Below the pieces are notes generated by a model, which was not told where the DNA came from, ran no database searches, and saw nothing but the letters and a program-made list of their open reading frames with translations. From SAR324 cluster bacterium (GTDB lineage Bacteria; SAR324; NAC60-12), in assembly GCA_015231885.1 (NCBI GenBank), contig JADGAT010000039.1:1-46326 (forward strand): DNA of 46,326 nt, given 5' to 3'. The position numbers and the translations under genes are program-made. This document shows positions 8,506 to 16,544 of this stretch, piece after piece. The stretch's first letter is position 1; every line of letters starts with the position of its first letter.

Positions 8506-8868
8506 TTAAGATGCGTTCTTTTGCTTCAAAATCTTTTTACACTCTTTGCATGTCACCACTCCAGAACCTCCTTTGAATACACGATAGCCCCCTTCCCGAT
8601 TTTGCTCGAAGACTGTTTTACAGATGGACATATCTTCTATATATTCTTCTCCAAGCACCTCATACGTTCGTTGTTGATGGGGGTCCAGGATATGAATGGC
8701 TTGGTCTAATTCTCCATTTTGCTGTATCAGTTTGAGAATCTTTTTTTGGAGTTGTTTATTTTTCATTTGTAAAAAACGACCACCTTCTTGTATTACTTGG
8801 CTGGTGAAATGTTTAGGAACTGCCATTAAGTGGAATGTTTCTTTTTGTTTGTTCATAAATTTTCTCAT
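8506..8868 (-). CDS. hypothetical small protein with C-terminal Cys pair
   Basis: 120 residues, or 116 if the second ATG at 8856 is used; neither start has a strong ribosome binding site. Basic and helical in the first half (QMKNKQLQKKILKLIQQNGE), with no signal peptide. The C-terminus ends with VVTCKECKKILK, a CxxC pair that could bind a metal or form a disulfide, and another cysteine lies in SICKTVF. No family was recognised. It stands between the ABC-F gene and the divergent cheY, with AT-rich spacers on both sides. Confidence 0.5.
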   Translation of the reverse strand: MRKFMNKQKETFHLMAVPKHFTSQVIQEGGRFLQMKNKQLQKKILKLIQQNGELDQAIHILDPHQQRTYEVLGEEYIEDMSICKTVFEQNREGGYRVFKGGSGVVTCKECKKILKQKNAS

Positions 8869-8961
8869 TGAAATTTAATAAATAGAATTGTAAGAATACT
8901 ATAAATTTATCGTTTTGTGTGAAAGTTATCTTTCCTAAAATAGATATCAAAAGAAAATCTA

Positions 8962-8989
8962 TTGTAAAGTTATGAATGTTCGGTATACT
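8962..8989 (+). promoter_or_regulatory. predicted sigma-70 promoter of cheY
   Basis: TTGTAA (8962-8967), a 16 bp spacer, and TATACT (8984-8989), about 75 bp upstream of the cheY start, which itself has a strong AAAAGGAGAAAT ribosome binding site. Predicted from sequence only. Confidence 0.5.
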
Positions 8990-9064
8990 GAGCACACTTT
9001 TGAAGTGGATGTTTTCTGCTTGTTGCACTCATCAATCTTAAACAAATGAAAAGGAGAAATTCCC

Positions 9065-9445
9065 ATGCCCGCTAATAAGGAAATGAGAATTTTAGTTGTA
9101 GATGATTTTTCTACAATGAGAAGAATTGTAAAAAATATTTTGCGCCAGCTTGGTTTCAACAACATTATAGAAGCTGACGATGGCACAACAGCATTACAAA
9201 AGCTAAAGTCAGAAAAAGTAGATTTTGTTATCACGGATTGGAATATGCCTAAAATGACAGGTATGGAACTCCTTAAAGAAATTCGTGCTGATGAAAAATT
9301 CAAAACAATACCAGTACTGATGGTTACTGCAGAAGCACTGCAAGAAAATATCATTGCAGCGGTAAAAGCGGGTGTTAACAATTATATTGTCAAACCATTT
9401 GACGCAAAAACACTTAGCGAAAAAATCACCAAAATCTTTCCTTAG
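9065..9445 (+). CDS. cheY: CheY-type single-domain response regulator
   Basis: 126 residues made of one receiver domain, the standard CheY length. The phosphorylation pocket is complete: acidic pair D13-D14 (VVDD), phospho-acceptor D58 ([11 protein letters not shown]), T88 (MVTAE) and K110 (VKPFD). TDWNMPxMxG is characteristic of chemotaxis CheY. Phosphorylated CheY normally binds the flagellar switch, so the organism is probably motile, although no other chemotaxis gene is in the window. It has its own strong ribosome binding site and a predicted promoter. It converges directly on the nucleosidase gene, with no spacer between the stops. Confidence 0.93.
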   Translation: MPANKEMRILVVDDFSTMRRIVKNILRQLGFNNIIEADDGTTALQKLKSEKVDFVITDWNMPKMTGMELLKEIRADEKFKTIPVLMVTAEALQENIIAAVKAGVNNYIVKPFDAKTLSEKITKIFP

Positions 9446-10180
9446 CTATATGTCGTGTGGAAAGTGCTGTAAAAAAACTTGTCCTAGAAGTGTTAGTTTC
9501 TGAAAGGCAATATCGCTGAGTTGTTTTCCCTCTTCTGATTTACCATGTGTCGTTAACTCGTTATTGGAAATAACTCTAATCGTTAGAAATGGAGTATCCA
9601 AACGCTTGGCAACCTGAGCTATTGCACTGCTTTCCATATCCTCACACCAAGTCTGGAAAATAGAGTGAATTTGATCAATAAACTGAGGGTTTCTGTTAAA
9701 TTGATCAGCACTTCCAACAATAGCCTCTTGAAAAGATAATCCATTACGTTCAAGAAGAGAAGAGCATGCTTGTAATAAATGCACATCTCCTGGAAAGTGG
9801 CTCATTGGCGTTATATCCTTACCACGTTGAATGAAATGAGAGCGAGGAATAATTTTACCACTTGGTGCTTTTGTGTGTCTGGAAAATTCCTTGACATCCT
9901 TCCCTAGTAAAATATCTCCTATTTTCAGTGAGTCGACATGAGCTCCTGAAAGTCCCACTTGTAAACAATTGTTTGGTCGAAATTTTTTAATAAACGAGTG
10001 TGCGGCACATGCAGCATTGATGGAGCCCATCCCCGTATGAACTATTGACAGTGATGGTGCCTCATAATAATCCCAGTCATCATAAATGAGTTCTTTTCCT
10101 TTAGGGCAATCTCCAAAAAAAGCTTCCAGCTCATTCTCACCAGCAATAAATAATAATGTTCGGGATGGTCTGATTGGCAT
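9446..10180 (-). CDS. purine nucleosidase of the MTA/SAH (MtnN)/futalosine hydrolase family
   Basis: 244 residues with the nucleoside phosphorylase fold. The motif CEDMESSAIAQVAKRLDTPF matches the MtnN VEMEATAIAHV region containing the catalytic glutamate, and HTGMGSINAACAAH matches the N-terminal glycine-rich base. The segment equivalent to MtnN RAISD reads RVISNNE, so the aspartate that protonates adenine is Asn. In related enzymes Asn at this site goes with 6-oxopurines, so a futalosine-type or other hypoxanthine-releasing substrate is as likely as methylthioadenosine. Last gene of an apparent operon with the 388-residue protein (10 bp gap) and the glycosyltransferase. Confidence 0.75.
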   Translation of the reverse strand: MPIRPSRTLLFIAGENELEAFFGDCPKGKELIYDDWDYYEAPSLSIVHTGMGSINAACAAHSFIKKFRPNNCLQVGLSGAHVDSLKIGDILLGKDVKEFSRHTKAPSGKIIPRSHFIQRGKDITPMSHFPGDVHLLQACSSLLERNGLSFQEAIVGSADQFNRNPQFIDQIHSIFQTWCEDMESSAIAQVAKRLDTPFLTIRVISNNELTTHGKSEEGKQLSDIAFQKLTLLGQVFLQHFPHDI

Positions 10181-10190
10181 AGTATTCTTC

Positions 10191-11357
10191 TCAGTGCATC
10201 AAATCATAAATACGATCTTTTAATAGATTTGTGATCTCTAAAATAGCCAAATCCGTCGGCATCTGATCCCATTCCATAATATGAAGAATATAATTCCGAA
10301 CTTGTCCTCGTCTCAACCCCCGTTTTTCCCAACCTTCATAAATTTGCATCACTTTATCAGGTAATGCTTTTCCTGTTATATCTCGTCGAAAAACAAATTT
10401 AACAGCACTATCCGGATTTTTTTGAATAAATCGTTCACAGGCAGCATCATCAATCCTGCCTAGACCATAAATCACATCGGATTCTTCATCATCCGAAGAG
10501 TCATTTTCAATATACAAATCATCCATTATTTCTTCACCCGGTATGTCGTCACTTGGTATTGGCTGAGGAGAAGCAATCTGCTGACTCCTTCCAGGAGATG
10601 TCGTTTGTGGGGAGACTGTTTGGTCCGAAGCATTTGTTGTGGAAGCTGATTTCAGCGAAACATTCGTATCAGGTGTCTGGAGAGAGCGAACTGATTGCTG
10701 AGAAGGGCGGATAAATTCAATTGGTTCAAATTGAGAGTGTTTGGATTCGGATACTTCTAATGGCAGATGTCCTCCTCTTTGACGGGAAATATCCTTCAAC
10801 AGTAGCTCAACAAATTTATGTCCTTCTACTTTCGCAACCAGCTTTTCTCTCATTTTCATCAAATCATTAATCGAAAATTTCTCATCAGGAACGGCTTCTG
10901 TTTCCTCGGTGCTCAAAAGCAAAGTATCATAGGTCGCAATGTAGAGGAGAAAATCCTGAAGCATTTGTCGATCTGATTGAAGCAGAGACAAGTGTATATT
11001 TCGTCGGATGTTGAAGGAATGGTGATTGCCATAGGCTAGCCGATCAAAAGCTTTTATAATTTTATTTCGAATTTTGTTTTGAGTTTCCTCTTCATCCCAT
11101 TGATGCTCTTGGACATAGTTGATGAATTTATTGAATAAATCGGTCGGCAAAAACTGGAACACTAACTCTTTTTCCTGCTGAAAAAAAGATTTCAGAACCC
11201 AAGCTCCTCTATCGACTTCTTGAGCAGTTGCGTCATTAAACAAAAAACCAGATTCATATAAGTATTCGCACAACTGTACAAGCAATGCTTCCTCATCTGA
11301 GATTCCCGGAATCATTAGAGGATTAGAAAAATTTTTTATAGCAACCCGGCGCAGCAT
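10191..11357 (-). CDS. unknown protein with Ser/Thr/Gln/Pro-rich linker
   Basis: 388 residues, cytoplasmic in appearance. An N-terminal helical domain (about 1-200) is followed by a low-complexity linker rich in S, T, Q and P (about 210-265, with phrases such as TTNASDQTVSPQTTSPGR). After an acidic patch (NDSSDDEESD) comes a compact C-terminal domain of about 90 residues with GRIDDAACERFIQKNP and RRGQVRNYILHIMEW. I do not recognise either domain. It starts directly after the glycosyltransferase stop and ends 10 bp before the nucleosidase start, so the three genes are expected to be co-transcribed. The two-domain, linker layout suggests a regulatory or scaffold protein, but this is inference. 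Confidence 0.6.
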   Translation of the reverse strand: MLRRVAIKNFSNPLMIPGISDEEALLVQLCEYLYESGFLFNDATAQEVDRGAWVLKSFFQQEKELVFQFLPTDLFNKFINYVQEHQWDEEETQNKIRNKIIKAFDRLAYGNHHSFNIRRNIHLSLLQSDRQMLQDFLLYIATYDTLLLSTEETEAVPDEKFSINDLMKMREKLVAKVEGHKFVELLLKDISRQRGGHLPLEVSESKHSQFEPIEFIRPSQQSVRSLQTPDTNVSLKSASTTNASDQTVSPQTTSPGRSQQIASPQPIPSDDIPGEEIMDDLYIENDSSDDEESDVIYGLGRIDDAACERFIQKNPDSAVKFVFRRDITGKALPDKVMQIYEGWEKRGLRRGQVRNYILHIMEWDQMPTDLAILEITNLLKDRIYDLMH

Positions 11358-11360
11358 AGG

Positions 11361-12323
11361 CTATTTTTGTCTCTGGCTCAGCTGTGTCGTTTTTTGAATG
11401 ATCTTAGCTAATTCTCTAAACCGATAGCTGAGAGTATTTAAGATAATCCCAATTCCCAAGCTGCCAAAACTTAATAATATACATGCTGTAGAAAAAATAG
11501 CGGTGGGAACTTTGTTGACATATCGATCTGCTAAAAAATCTATAATTACCTCAATTCCGGTGCCCAGCCCAATAATCCCAAAAAATAAACCAATCAGGCC
11601 AAAAAAGGTAAAAGGCTTATAAGCCTTGGCGATTGTCACAATTTGAGACAACACTCGATAGCCATCTCGAAAAGTATGCAATTTGGAAAAAGACCCCTCG
11701 GGGCGCTCCTGATATGGTGTCGGGATTTCTTGAATGACAAAGCCATAGTCCAATGACCGGATGGTGAGTTCCGTTTCTACCTCAAACCCTGATGACAGCA
11801 CAGGAATGGTTTCGACATATTCGCGGGTGAATCCACGATAGCCTGACATGATGTCATTCAAATCACTGTGGAAGATCCAATTAACCAGTGTTCGAACAAG
11901 ATTGTTGCCAAATACATGCAGTGGGCGGAAGGATTCATCTGTATACTCGCTCAAGCGTGTTGCAACGGTCATATCGACTTCGCCTGTGAATAATGGATCT
12001 AGCAATTGTTGTGCATGTTCTGCTGAATAGGTATCATCCCCATCCACCATAATATAATAGTCAGCAACTACTTTTTTGAACATGGAGGCAATCACTCTTC
12101 CTTTGCCAGGATGTACCTCTTGAATCACTGTTGCTCCTAATTTACGAGCGATCTCTGGAGTTTGATCGGTACAGTTGTTGTCAAAAACATAAATTTTTGC
12201 TTCGGGAAGGTACTGCTGAAAATCTTGAATCACTTTACCAATGGTAATTTCTTCATTCAGACAAGGAATTAAAACTGCAATCTCTGGCAAAGAGGACGCC
12301 TGTGCTGACTTTTGTTTTGGCAT
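11361..12323 (-). CDS. family 2 glycosyltransferase with two C-terminal membrane helices
   Basis: 320 residues. The N-terminal GT-A domain starts EIAVLIPCLNEEITIGKVIQ, followed by the DNNCTDQT nucleotide-binding region and the metal site MVDGDDTY. GYRGFTREYVE and RSLDYGFVIQEIPTPYQER are typical of the dolichyl/undecaprenyl-phosphate hexose transferase group (DPM1/GtrB-like). Two hydrophobic helices (about 238-260 and 275-300) anchor it in the inner membrane. It probably transfers a sugar from a nucleotide donor to a polyprenyl phosphate for envelope glycan synthesis; the sugar cannot be read from sequence. First gene of the operon continuing to 9446. Confidence 0.85.
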   Translation of the reverse strand: MPKQKSAQASSLPEIAVLIPCLNEEITIGKVIQDFQQYLPEAKIYVFDNNCTDQTPEIARKLGATVIQEVHPGKGRVIASMFKKVVADYYIMVDGDDTYSAEHAQQLLDPLFTGEVDMTVATRLSEYTDESFRPLHVFGNNLVRTLVNWIFHSDLNDIMSGYRGFTREYVETIPVLSSGFEVETELTIRSLDYGFVIQEIPTPYQERPEGSFSKLHTFRDGYRVLSQIVTIAKAYKPFTFFGLIGLFFGIIGLGTGIEVIIDFLADRYVNKVPTAIFSTACILLSFGSLGIGIILNTLSYRFRELAKIIQKTTQLSQRQK

Positions 12324-12411
12324 AGTTTCTTAAATGTTAAAATTTGAAGAAGGTCTGTGAAATGACTGGTTTTTAGGATCTTTCCATAAGAAAAGCAAAA
12401 AATATACAAAA

Positions 12412-13113
12412 TTAACGGAATTTCCCATACTTCTTTTTTAATTCGTGCAGTTCCTGATTGATGTCATTATTGGAGAAGTTTTTTGTTTTTTGTTGTGTTT
12501 TACTTTTTTTTGCGTTGGAATGAGAAGTTGTTTTATATTGGCTTTTCAGATGTTGAAATTCATCTTCAATTTCTTCAAAAATAGAATGTGATTTCACTTT
12601 CTCTTTATTTTTTGTACTTTTGAATGTATTCCGTTCTTCGTCCCACAAACCATTCACGCTTGTAAAAATTTTAAGAGCCCAATCCACCAAAACTTGTAAA
12701 GGGTCTCTGAATCCGACCCCAAAACGGCTGAATAACTCTTCGACTTCATTCAATAAATCTTCCAGGGTCTCATCGGAGGAATCCTCAAATGGAGGCGATG
12801 ACGACCGAGTATGGGTGCTGCTGTGAAAAGTATCCGCTTTGGTATAGGAAGCATGAGTACGGGTTTGTTTTTTTTGTTGTTGATGGCTTTGCTTAAACTG
12901 GCGATCGTAGGCACTGCGCCGATTTGGATCACTTAAATGTTCATAGGCTTGTGTCAACAATACAAATTGTTTTTGAAGTTTCTGCTTTTCTTCGGTGCTG
13001 GCATTGTGGTACAAGTCGGGGTGGCACCGCTTCGCCTCTTGACGAAAAGCTTTGCGAATTTCATCCAGAGACGCTTGTGGAGAAACCTTCAATACTTGAT
13101 AATAATTAACCAT
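12412..13113 (-). CDS. DnaJ-domain protein
   Basis: 233 residues. The N-terminal J domain (about 1-68, YYQVLKVSPQASLDEIRKAF) carries the essential HPD tripeptide in RCHPDLY and ends with RRSAYDRQF. The rest is not DnaJ-like: a polar Ser/Thr/Gln/Lys linker, an acidic DETLEDLLNEVEELFSRFG segment, a short hydrophobic helix (VLVDWALKIFTSV), and a basic tail ending LKKKYGKFR. There is no zinc-binding region, so this is a type III J-protein that recruits DnaK to a specialised client. It faces the divergent exonuclease gene across a 40 bp spacer. Confidence 0.85.
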   Translation of the reverse strand: MVNYYQVLKVSPQASLDEIRKAFRQEAKRCHPDLYHNASTEEKQKLQKQFVLLTQAYEHLSDPNRRSAYDRQFKQSHQQQKKQTRTHASYTKADTFHSSTHTRSSSPPFEDSSDETLEDLLNEVEELFSRFGVGFRDPLQVLVDWALKIFTSVNGLWDEERNTFKSTKNKEKVKSHSIFEEIEDEFQHLKSQYKTTSHSNAKKSKTQQKTKNFSNNDINQELHELKKKYGKFR

Positions 13114-13153
13114 AAAAATAAATTATTCTATATTAGCATCAGGACAAAAGTTT

Positions 13154-13756
13154 ATGCATATTGTTTATTTCGATTTAGAAACAAAGTATTCTGCTGATGA
13201 AGTTGGCGGTTGGTCAAACATTGAAGATATGGGAATGTCCGTTGGAATTCTTTGGGATTCATCAGATTCTCAATTTCATATTTACTTAGAAAACCAAACC
13301 CAGGATCTGCTAGATCACTGCAAAAATGCCGATTTAGTGGTTGGTTTTAACCACATCGGTTTCGATTTTCGCGTTGTTGCTGGAGTGTTGCGTGCCAATC
13401 GAGATGAGCGGCAACGTCTGTATACCGAATTGGTCGAACTGAATAATTTTGACATGCTGGTGGAAATCAAAAAGGCGTTGGGTCATCGCTTGAAATTGGA
13501 TGATATCGCACGCCCGACTTTAGGAGTTGGAAAATCGGCTGATGGTTTATTGGCATTGAAGTGGTACAAAGAGGGAAAACTCGATAAAATTATTGAGTAT
13601 TGCAAAGATGATGTTGCTGTCACTCGAGATGTGTACCAATATGCTCTGGAACACCATCAACTTTCTTATAATTCTCGTACTGGTATCAAAACCGTAAAAC
13701 TCAACTGGTCTCAAGAAAAACCCAAGAAAGAAATTGAGCAAATGTCGTTATTCTAA
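13154..13756 (+). CDS. predicted 3'-5' exonuclease of the RNase H-like DEDD superfamily
   Basis: 200 residues. The four acidic motifs of the DEDD family can be placed: VYFDLET (D7, E9) for ExoI, GFNHIGFDF for ExoII, and IIEYCKDDVAVTRDVY for ExoIII, where Y-C-K-D-D gives the DEDDy arrangement. The SLDDIARPTLG-like region (KLDDIARPTLGVGKS) also fits a YprB or RNase H-like predicted nuclease. It presumably removes nucleotides from DNA or RNA 3' ends in the cytoplasm; the substrate is not known. The start ATG has an AGGA site 9 bp upstream, and the gene is divergent from the J-protein gene. Confidence 0.75.
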   Translation: MHIVYFDLETKYSADEVGGWSNIEDMGMSVGILWDSSDSQFHIYLENQTQDLLDHCKNADLVVGFNHIGFDFRVVAGVLRANRDERQRLYTELVELNNFDMLVEIKKALGHRLKLDDIARPTLGVGKSADGLLALKWYKEGKLDKIIEYCKDDVAVTRDVYQYALEHHQLSYNSRTGIKTVKLNWSQEKPKKEIEQMSLF

Positions 13757-13820
13757 GCGATTCCTGAATATTTGCCGGCCTCCCAAATCACAAATTTTCT
13801 GGTTTACAAAATACGGTTAT

Positions 13821-14975
13821 TTATAACCACATATCAAAAGCATCTTTGAACTCCTTGCTGAGAGGAGTGTCGACCATCATGGATAAAGATGCTAAAAAAG
13901 GAACCACTGCGGTCTTCAAAACCCGGTAATATTCAGTGGGTTTCTCCATGTCTTCTTTGCGCAATTCTTGAAATTCCCCACTTTTATTTGCAATAAGGAC
14001 TTTCAAATGAGGTGTCAACCCCACTTTATTATCTGACAGTTCTTTTTTCTTACCAAATAAATCATCAGAAAAACCAACCAAGTAGGCCATTTTTTTGTCT
14101 GATGACTCAAATACCAGATAATGGTTTTCTAATTTAAATGAAAAGCGGTTGATGATTTTTTTGACCAATTCCACAAATTCATCCCGCTGTTCGGGAAACC
14201 CCCAAAAGTCTGTACTGTCTCCATTCATCAATTCGTGCCCTACCTTGTTATAGGCACGGAAATGATCAGCAGTTTCTGAATTGATACGTATACCAACTTG
14301 CTCCAGTTCCTTCTTTTTAAGACCTTCTACCTGGCCCAAGGCCTCTTGCATCTCCTTTGAGGACATTTCCGATATCGGCTTTCCTAATTTTTCTTCAAAA
14401 GGCGCTAGCCACTTCTTTAAAAAATCGAGCTTTGTTTCGTTGTAATGTTTGATGATGCCACTCATTGTCAGATGGTCCATTCGCTTTTTCACATCCGTAT
14501 AATCTGTACTTTTCTCAATAACCTGGAGTTCTTCAAAAAAACCTTTCAGATGCTCATCTTCTTCTTTAAAGATGAGTAAATTAGTCAGATTAGATTTGGT
14601 GTTGTCCAGCATTTTCTTGACTTGCTGTATATACTCTTCTTCTGTTTTTACAACACGCTGTTCGCCCGTACTGGCTAGAAAAGAACTCAAATGCATAAAT
14701 TTGCCATCTCCAAGAGGCACCCGACTGTATTTGTTGAGCTTCTTTTTGACTTCTTCTGCAGGGATATCTGTGTATTTTAAACTTTCAATTTGATAACGCA
14801 CTTCTTCCAATGCCACTCCTGCTGTTTTGCCGATATCATCCGATTTTTTAATATTATCAATCAAGTCGATGTATTTTTGAATATCCTCCAGGCAATCTTT
14901 ACGTTCTTCAAAGGTAACTTTGCCTGAATCTTCTTTGGCATAATACGTTTCAAATCTTCCATCATTACCACTCAT
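13821..14975 (-). CDS. hypothetical helical protein
   Basis: 384 residues, highly charged, with no signal peptide or membrane helix. The first 240 residues are mostly helical, Lys/Glu-rich and coiled-coil-like (EEEYIQQVKKMLDNTKSNL and neighbours). A more globular region follows, with strands such as FSFKLENHYLVFESSDKKMA and LTPHLKVLIANKSGEF. The ATG has an AAAAGG site close upstream. No family was recognised. It is a single-gene transcript, and its upstream region contains repeat family 2, copy A. Confidence 0.6.
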   Translation of the reverse strand: MSGNDGRFETYYAKEDSGKVTFEERKDCLEDIQKYIDLIDNIKKSDDIGKTAGVALEEVRYQIESLKYTDIPAEEVKKKLNKYSRVPLGDGKFMHLSSFLASTGEQRVVKTEEEYIQQVKKMLDNTKSNLTNLLIFKEEDEHLKGFFEELQVIEKSTDYTDVKKRMDHLTMSGIIKHYNETKLDFLKKWLAPFEEKLGKPISEMSSKEMQEALGQVEGLKKKELEQVGIRINSETADHFRAYNKVGHELMNGDSTDFWGFPEQRDEFVELVKKIINRFSFKLENHYLVFESSDKKMAYLVGFSDDLFGKKKELSDNKVGLTPHLKVLIANKSGEFQELRKEDMEKPTEYYRVLKTAVVPFLASLSMMVDTPLSKEFKDAFDMWL

Positions 14976-15452
14976 AACCTTTTCCTATTTATGCGAATCC
15001 TGAGTTAAAATTTATTTTATCAAAACAATGCTTTACAAAAAGTGACTTGTCATGCCGGACTTGATCCGGCATCCAGAAAACTATGGGAATTCTTTTGGAT
15101 TCCGGGTCGAGCCCGGAATGACATCGTTTTCAACTCCGGATTCATATATTTCAATATAAGGTGGAATTTGTTGTAAAACTACGCTGTCCATTGATATACA
15201 ATTTCCGAGAACTAATCCATTTATTTTTGTCAATTTTTGTTTTATGGAGTGTGAATTATTAGAATTATATAAAAATAACTTTTCATTTTATTATGATTCT
15301 GAGATAGTTGCAATGGTTTATTATTGATTTTATTTAATAAAATCAAAAAGATAAGATAGCCTGTCGTGATCATTTACAAAAAACTACACTTACAAAAAAT
15401 ATCAAAAAATACAATTGGGGCAAAAAGAGAAGCATGTGTTCAAGGATGATGT
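14976..15452. other. intergenic region between divergent genes
   Basis: A 477 bp stretch between the divergent unknown gene (start 14975) and the mesaconyl-CoA hydratase gene (start 15453). The first third is repeat family 2, copy A. The rest is very AT-rich DNA with no ORF or hairpin that I can support; promoters for the two divergent genes are expected here but no clear consensus was identified. Confidence 0.7.
14995..15147 (+). repeat. inverted-repeat element family 2, copy A
   Basis: About 153 bp. The left edge GAATCCTGAGTTAAAA and the complement of the right edge GAATCCGGAGTTGAAAA form terminal inverted repeats. Inside are two palindromic halves, CCGGACTTGATCCGG and CCGGGTCGAGCCCGG, both next to TGTCAT-type motifs. 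The same element recurs at about 27441-27587 (same direction) and 35491-35636 (opposite direction). It lies in the intergenic region upstream of two divergent genes. Confidence 0.85.
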
Positions 15453-16535
15453 ATGGGAAAGTATAATCTAGAAAACTTTTTTGAAGATTTTGAGGTAGGT
15501 TCAACAATCAAGCATCTGTTCTCTCGCACTCTAACCGAGGGAGATAATGCTCTTTATGTTGCATTAACAGGAGACCGCTTTCCTTTATACTGCTCTGCAG
15601 AATTTGCTCAAAAATTAGGATTCCGACGAGAATTAATCAATGATCTGTTGGTCTTCCATACCATCTTTGGGAAATCGGTTCCTGATATCAGTTCCAATGC
15701 CATCGCCAACTTAGGTTATGCCGATGTGCGTTTTTTACAACCAGTTTATCCTGGCGATACTTTGTCAGCAGAATCGGAGATTATTGGCAAGAAAGAACCT
15801 CCTGGAGGGCAAGCTGGTCAGGTCTACGTGCACACAAAAGGGATGAATCAGCATGGAAAGATCGTTTTACAATTTTATCGCTGGATAAAAATTAATAAGC
15901 GTTTTCCTGAAGAAACAACAGAACCTCAAGGTAACGTAACGCCTCCACCCGAAATTGACCTGCGCCATGTACAAATTCCTTCCGCTCTAACACAAGAAAC
16001 GATAGATCCTTCGATCACTCGAGGGCGATGGTTTTTTGATGACTACACAATAGGAGAGAGAATTCATCATCTCGATGGCAGAACCATTGAAGAATCAGAC
16101 CACATGATGGCTGCCAATGCATACCAAAATACAGCCAAAGTCCATTTTAATGGACACCAGATGGCTAATTCCCGTTTTGGAAAGCGTCTGATTTATGGAG
16201 GGTATGTCATTTCCATTGCACGATCATTGTCTTTTAATGGATTAGAAAACACCCTTGGAATTTTAGGATGGAACAGTGGGACACATATCAATCCTACCTT
16301 TGGAGGAGACACACTGTATGCTTGGTCTGAGGTTTTAGATAAAATAAATCTTCCAGGAATAGATCATTTTGGAGCATTACGAATAGGCTTGGCAACTGTA
16401 AAAAACCTCTCGTTACAAAAAGAACAATGGCAAGAAATAGAATTAAAATTTGTTGATCCTGAAACAGAGAAGGAACAATACCACCCCAATGCAGTCCTTT
16501 ACCTGGACTATTACATACTCATGCCCAAAAAATAA
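15453..16535 (+). CDS. mch: mesaconyl-C1-CoA hydratase (2-methylfumaryl-CoA hydratase), MaoC-like
   Basis: 360 residues with two tandem hot-dog domains (about 1-150 and 185-355), the length of this enzyme. The opening NLENFFEDFEVGSTIKH, the central VFHTIFGKSVPDISSNAIAN and the C-terminal SFNGLENTLGILGWNSGTH and NPTFGGDTLYAWSEVL match the Rhodobacter sphaeroides mesaconyl-CoA hydratase as I remember it. The enzyme interconverts mesaconyl-C1-CoA and beta-methylmalyl-CoA in the cytoplasm, in the ethylmalonyl-CoA pathway for acetyl-CoA assimilation or the 3-hydroxypropionate bicycle. No other enzyme of either route is in the window. The start is followed only 9 bp after the stop by prfB, so the two genes are co-transcribed. 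Confidence 0.88.
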   Translation: MGKYNLENFFEDFEVGSTIKHLFSRTLTEGDNALYVALTGDRFPLYCSAEFAQKLGFRRELINDLLVFHTIFGKSVPDISSNAIANLGYADVRFLQPVYPGDTLSAESEIIGKKEPPGGQAGQVYVHTKGMNQHGKIVLQFYRWIKINKRFPEETTEPQGNVTPPPEIDLRHVQIPSALTQETIDPSITRGRWFFDDYTIGERIHHLDGRTIEESDHMMAANAYQNTAKVHFNGHQMANSRFGKRLIYGGYVISIARSLSFNGLENTLGILGWNSGTHINPTFGGDTLYAWSEVLDKINLPGIDHFGALRIGLATVKNLSLQKEQWQEIELKFVDPETEKEQYHPNAVLYLDYYILMPKK

Positions 16536-16544
16536 GGATTCTCG

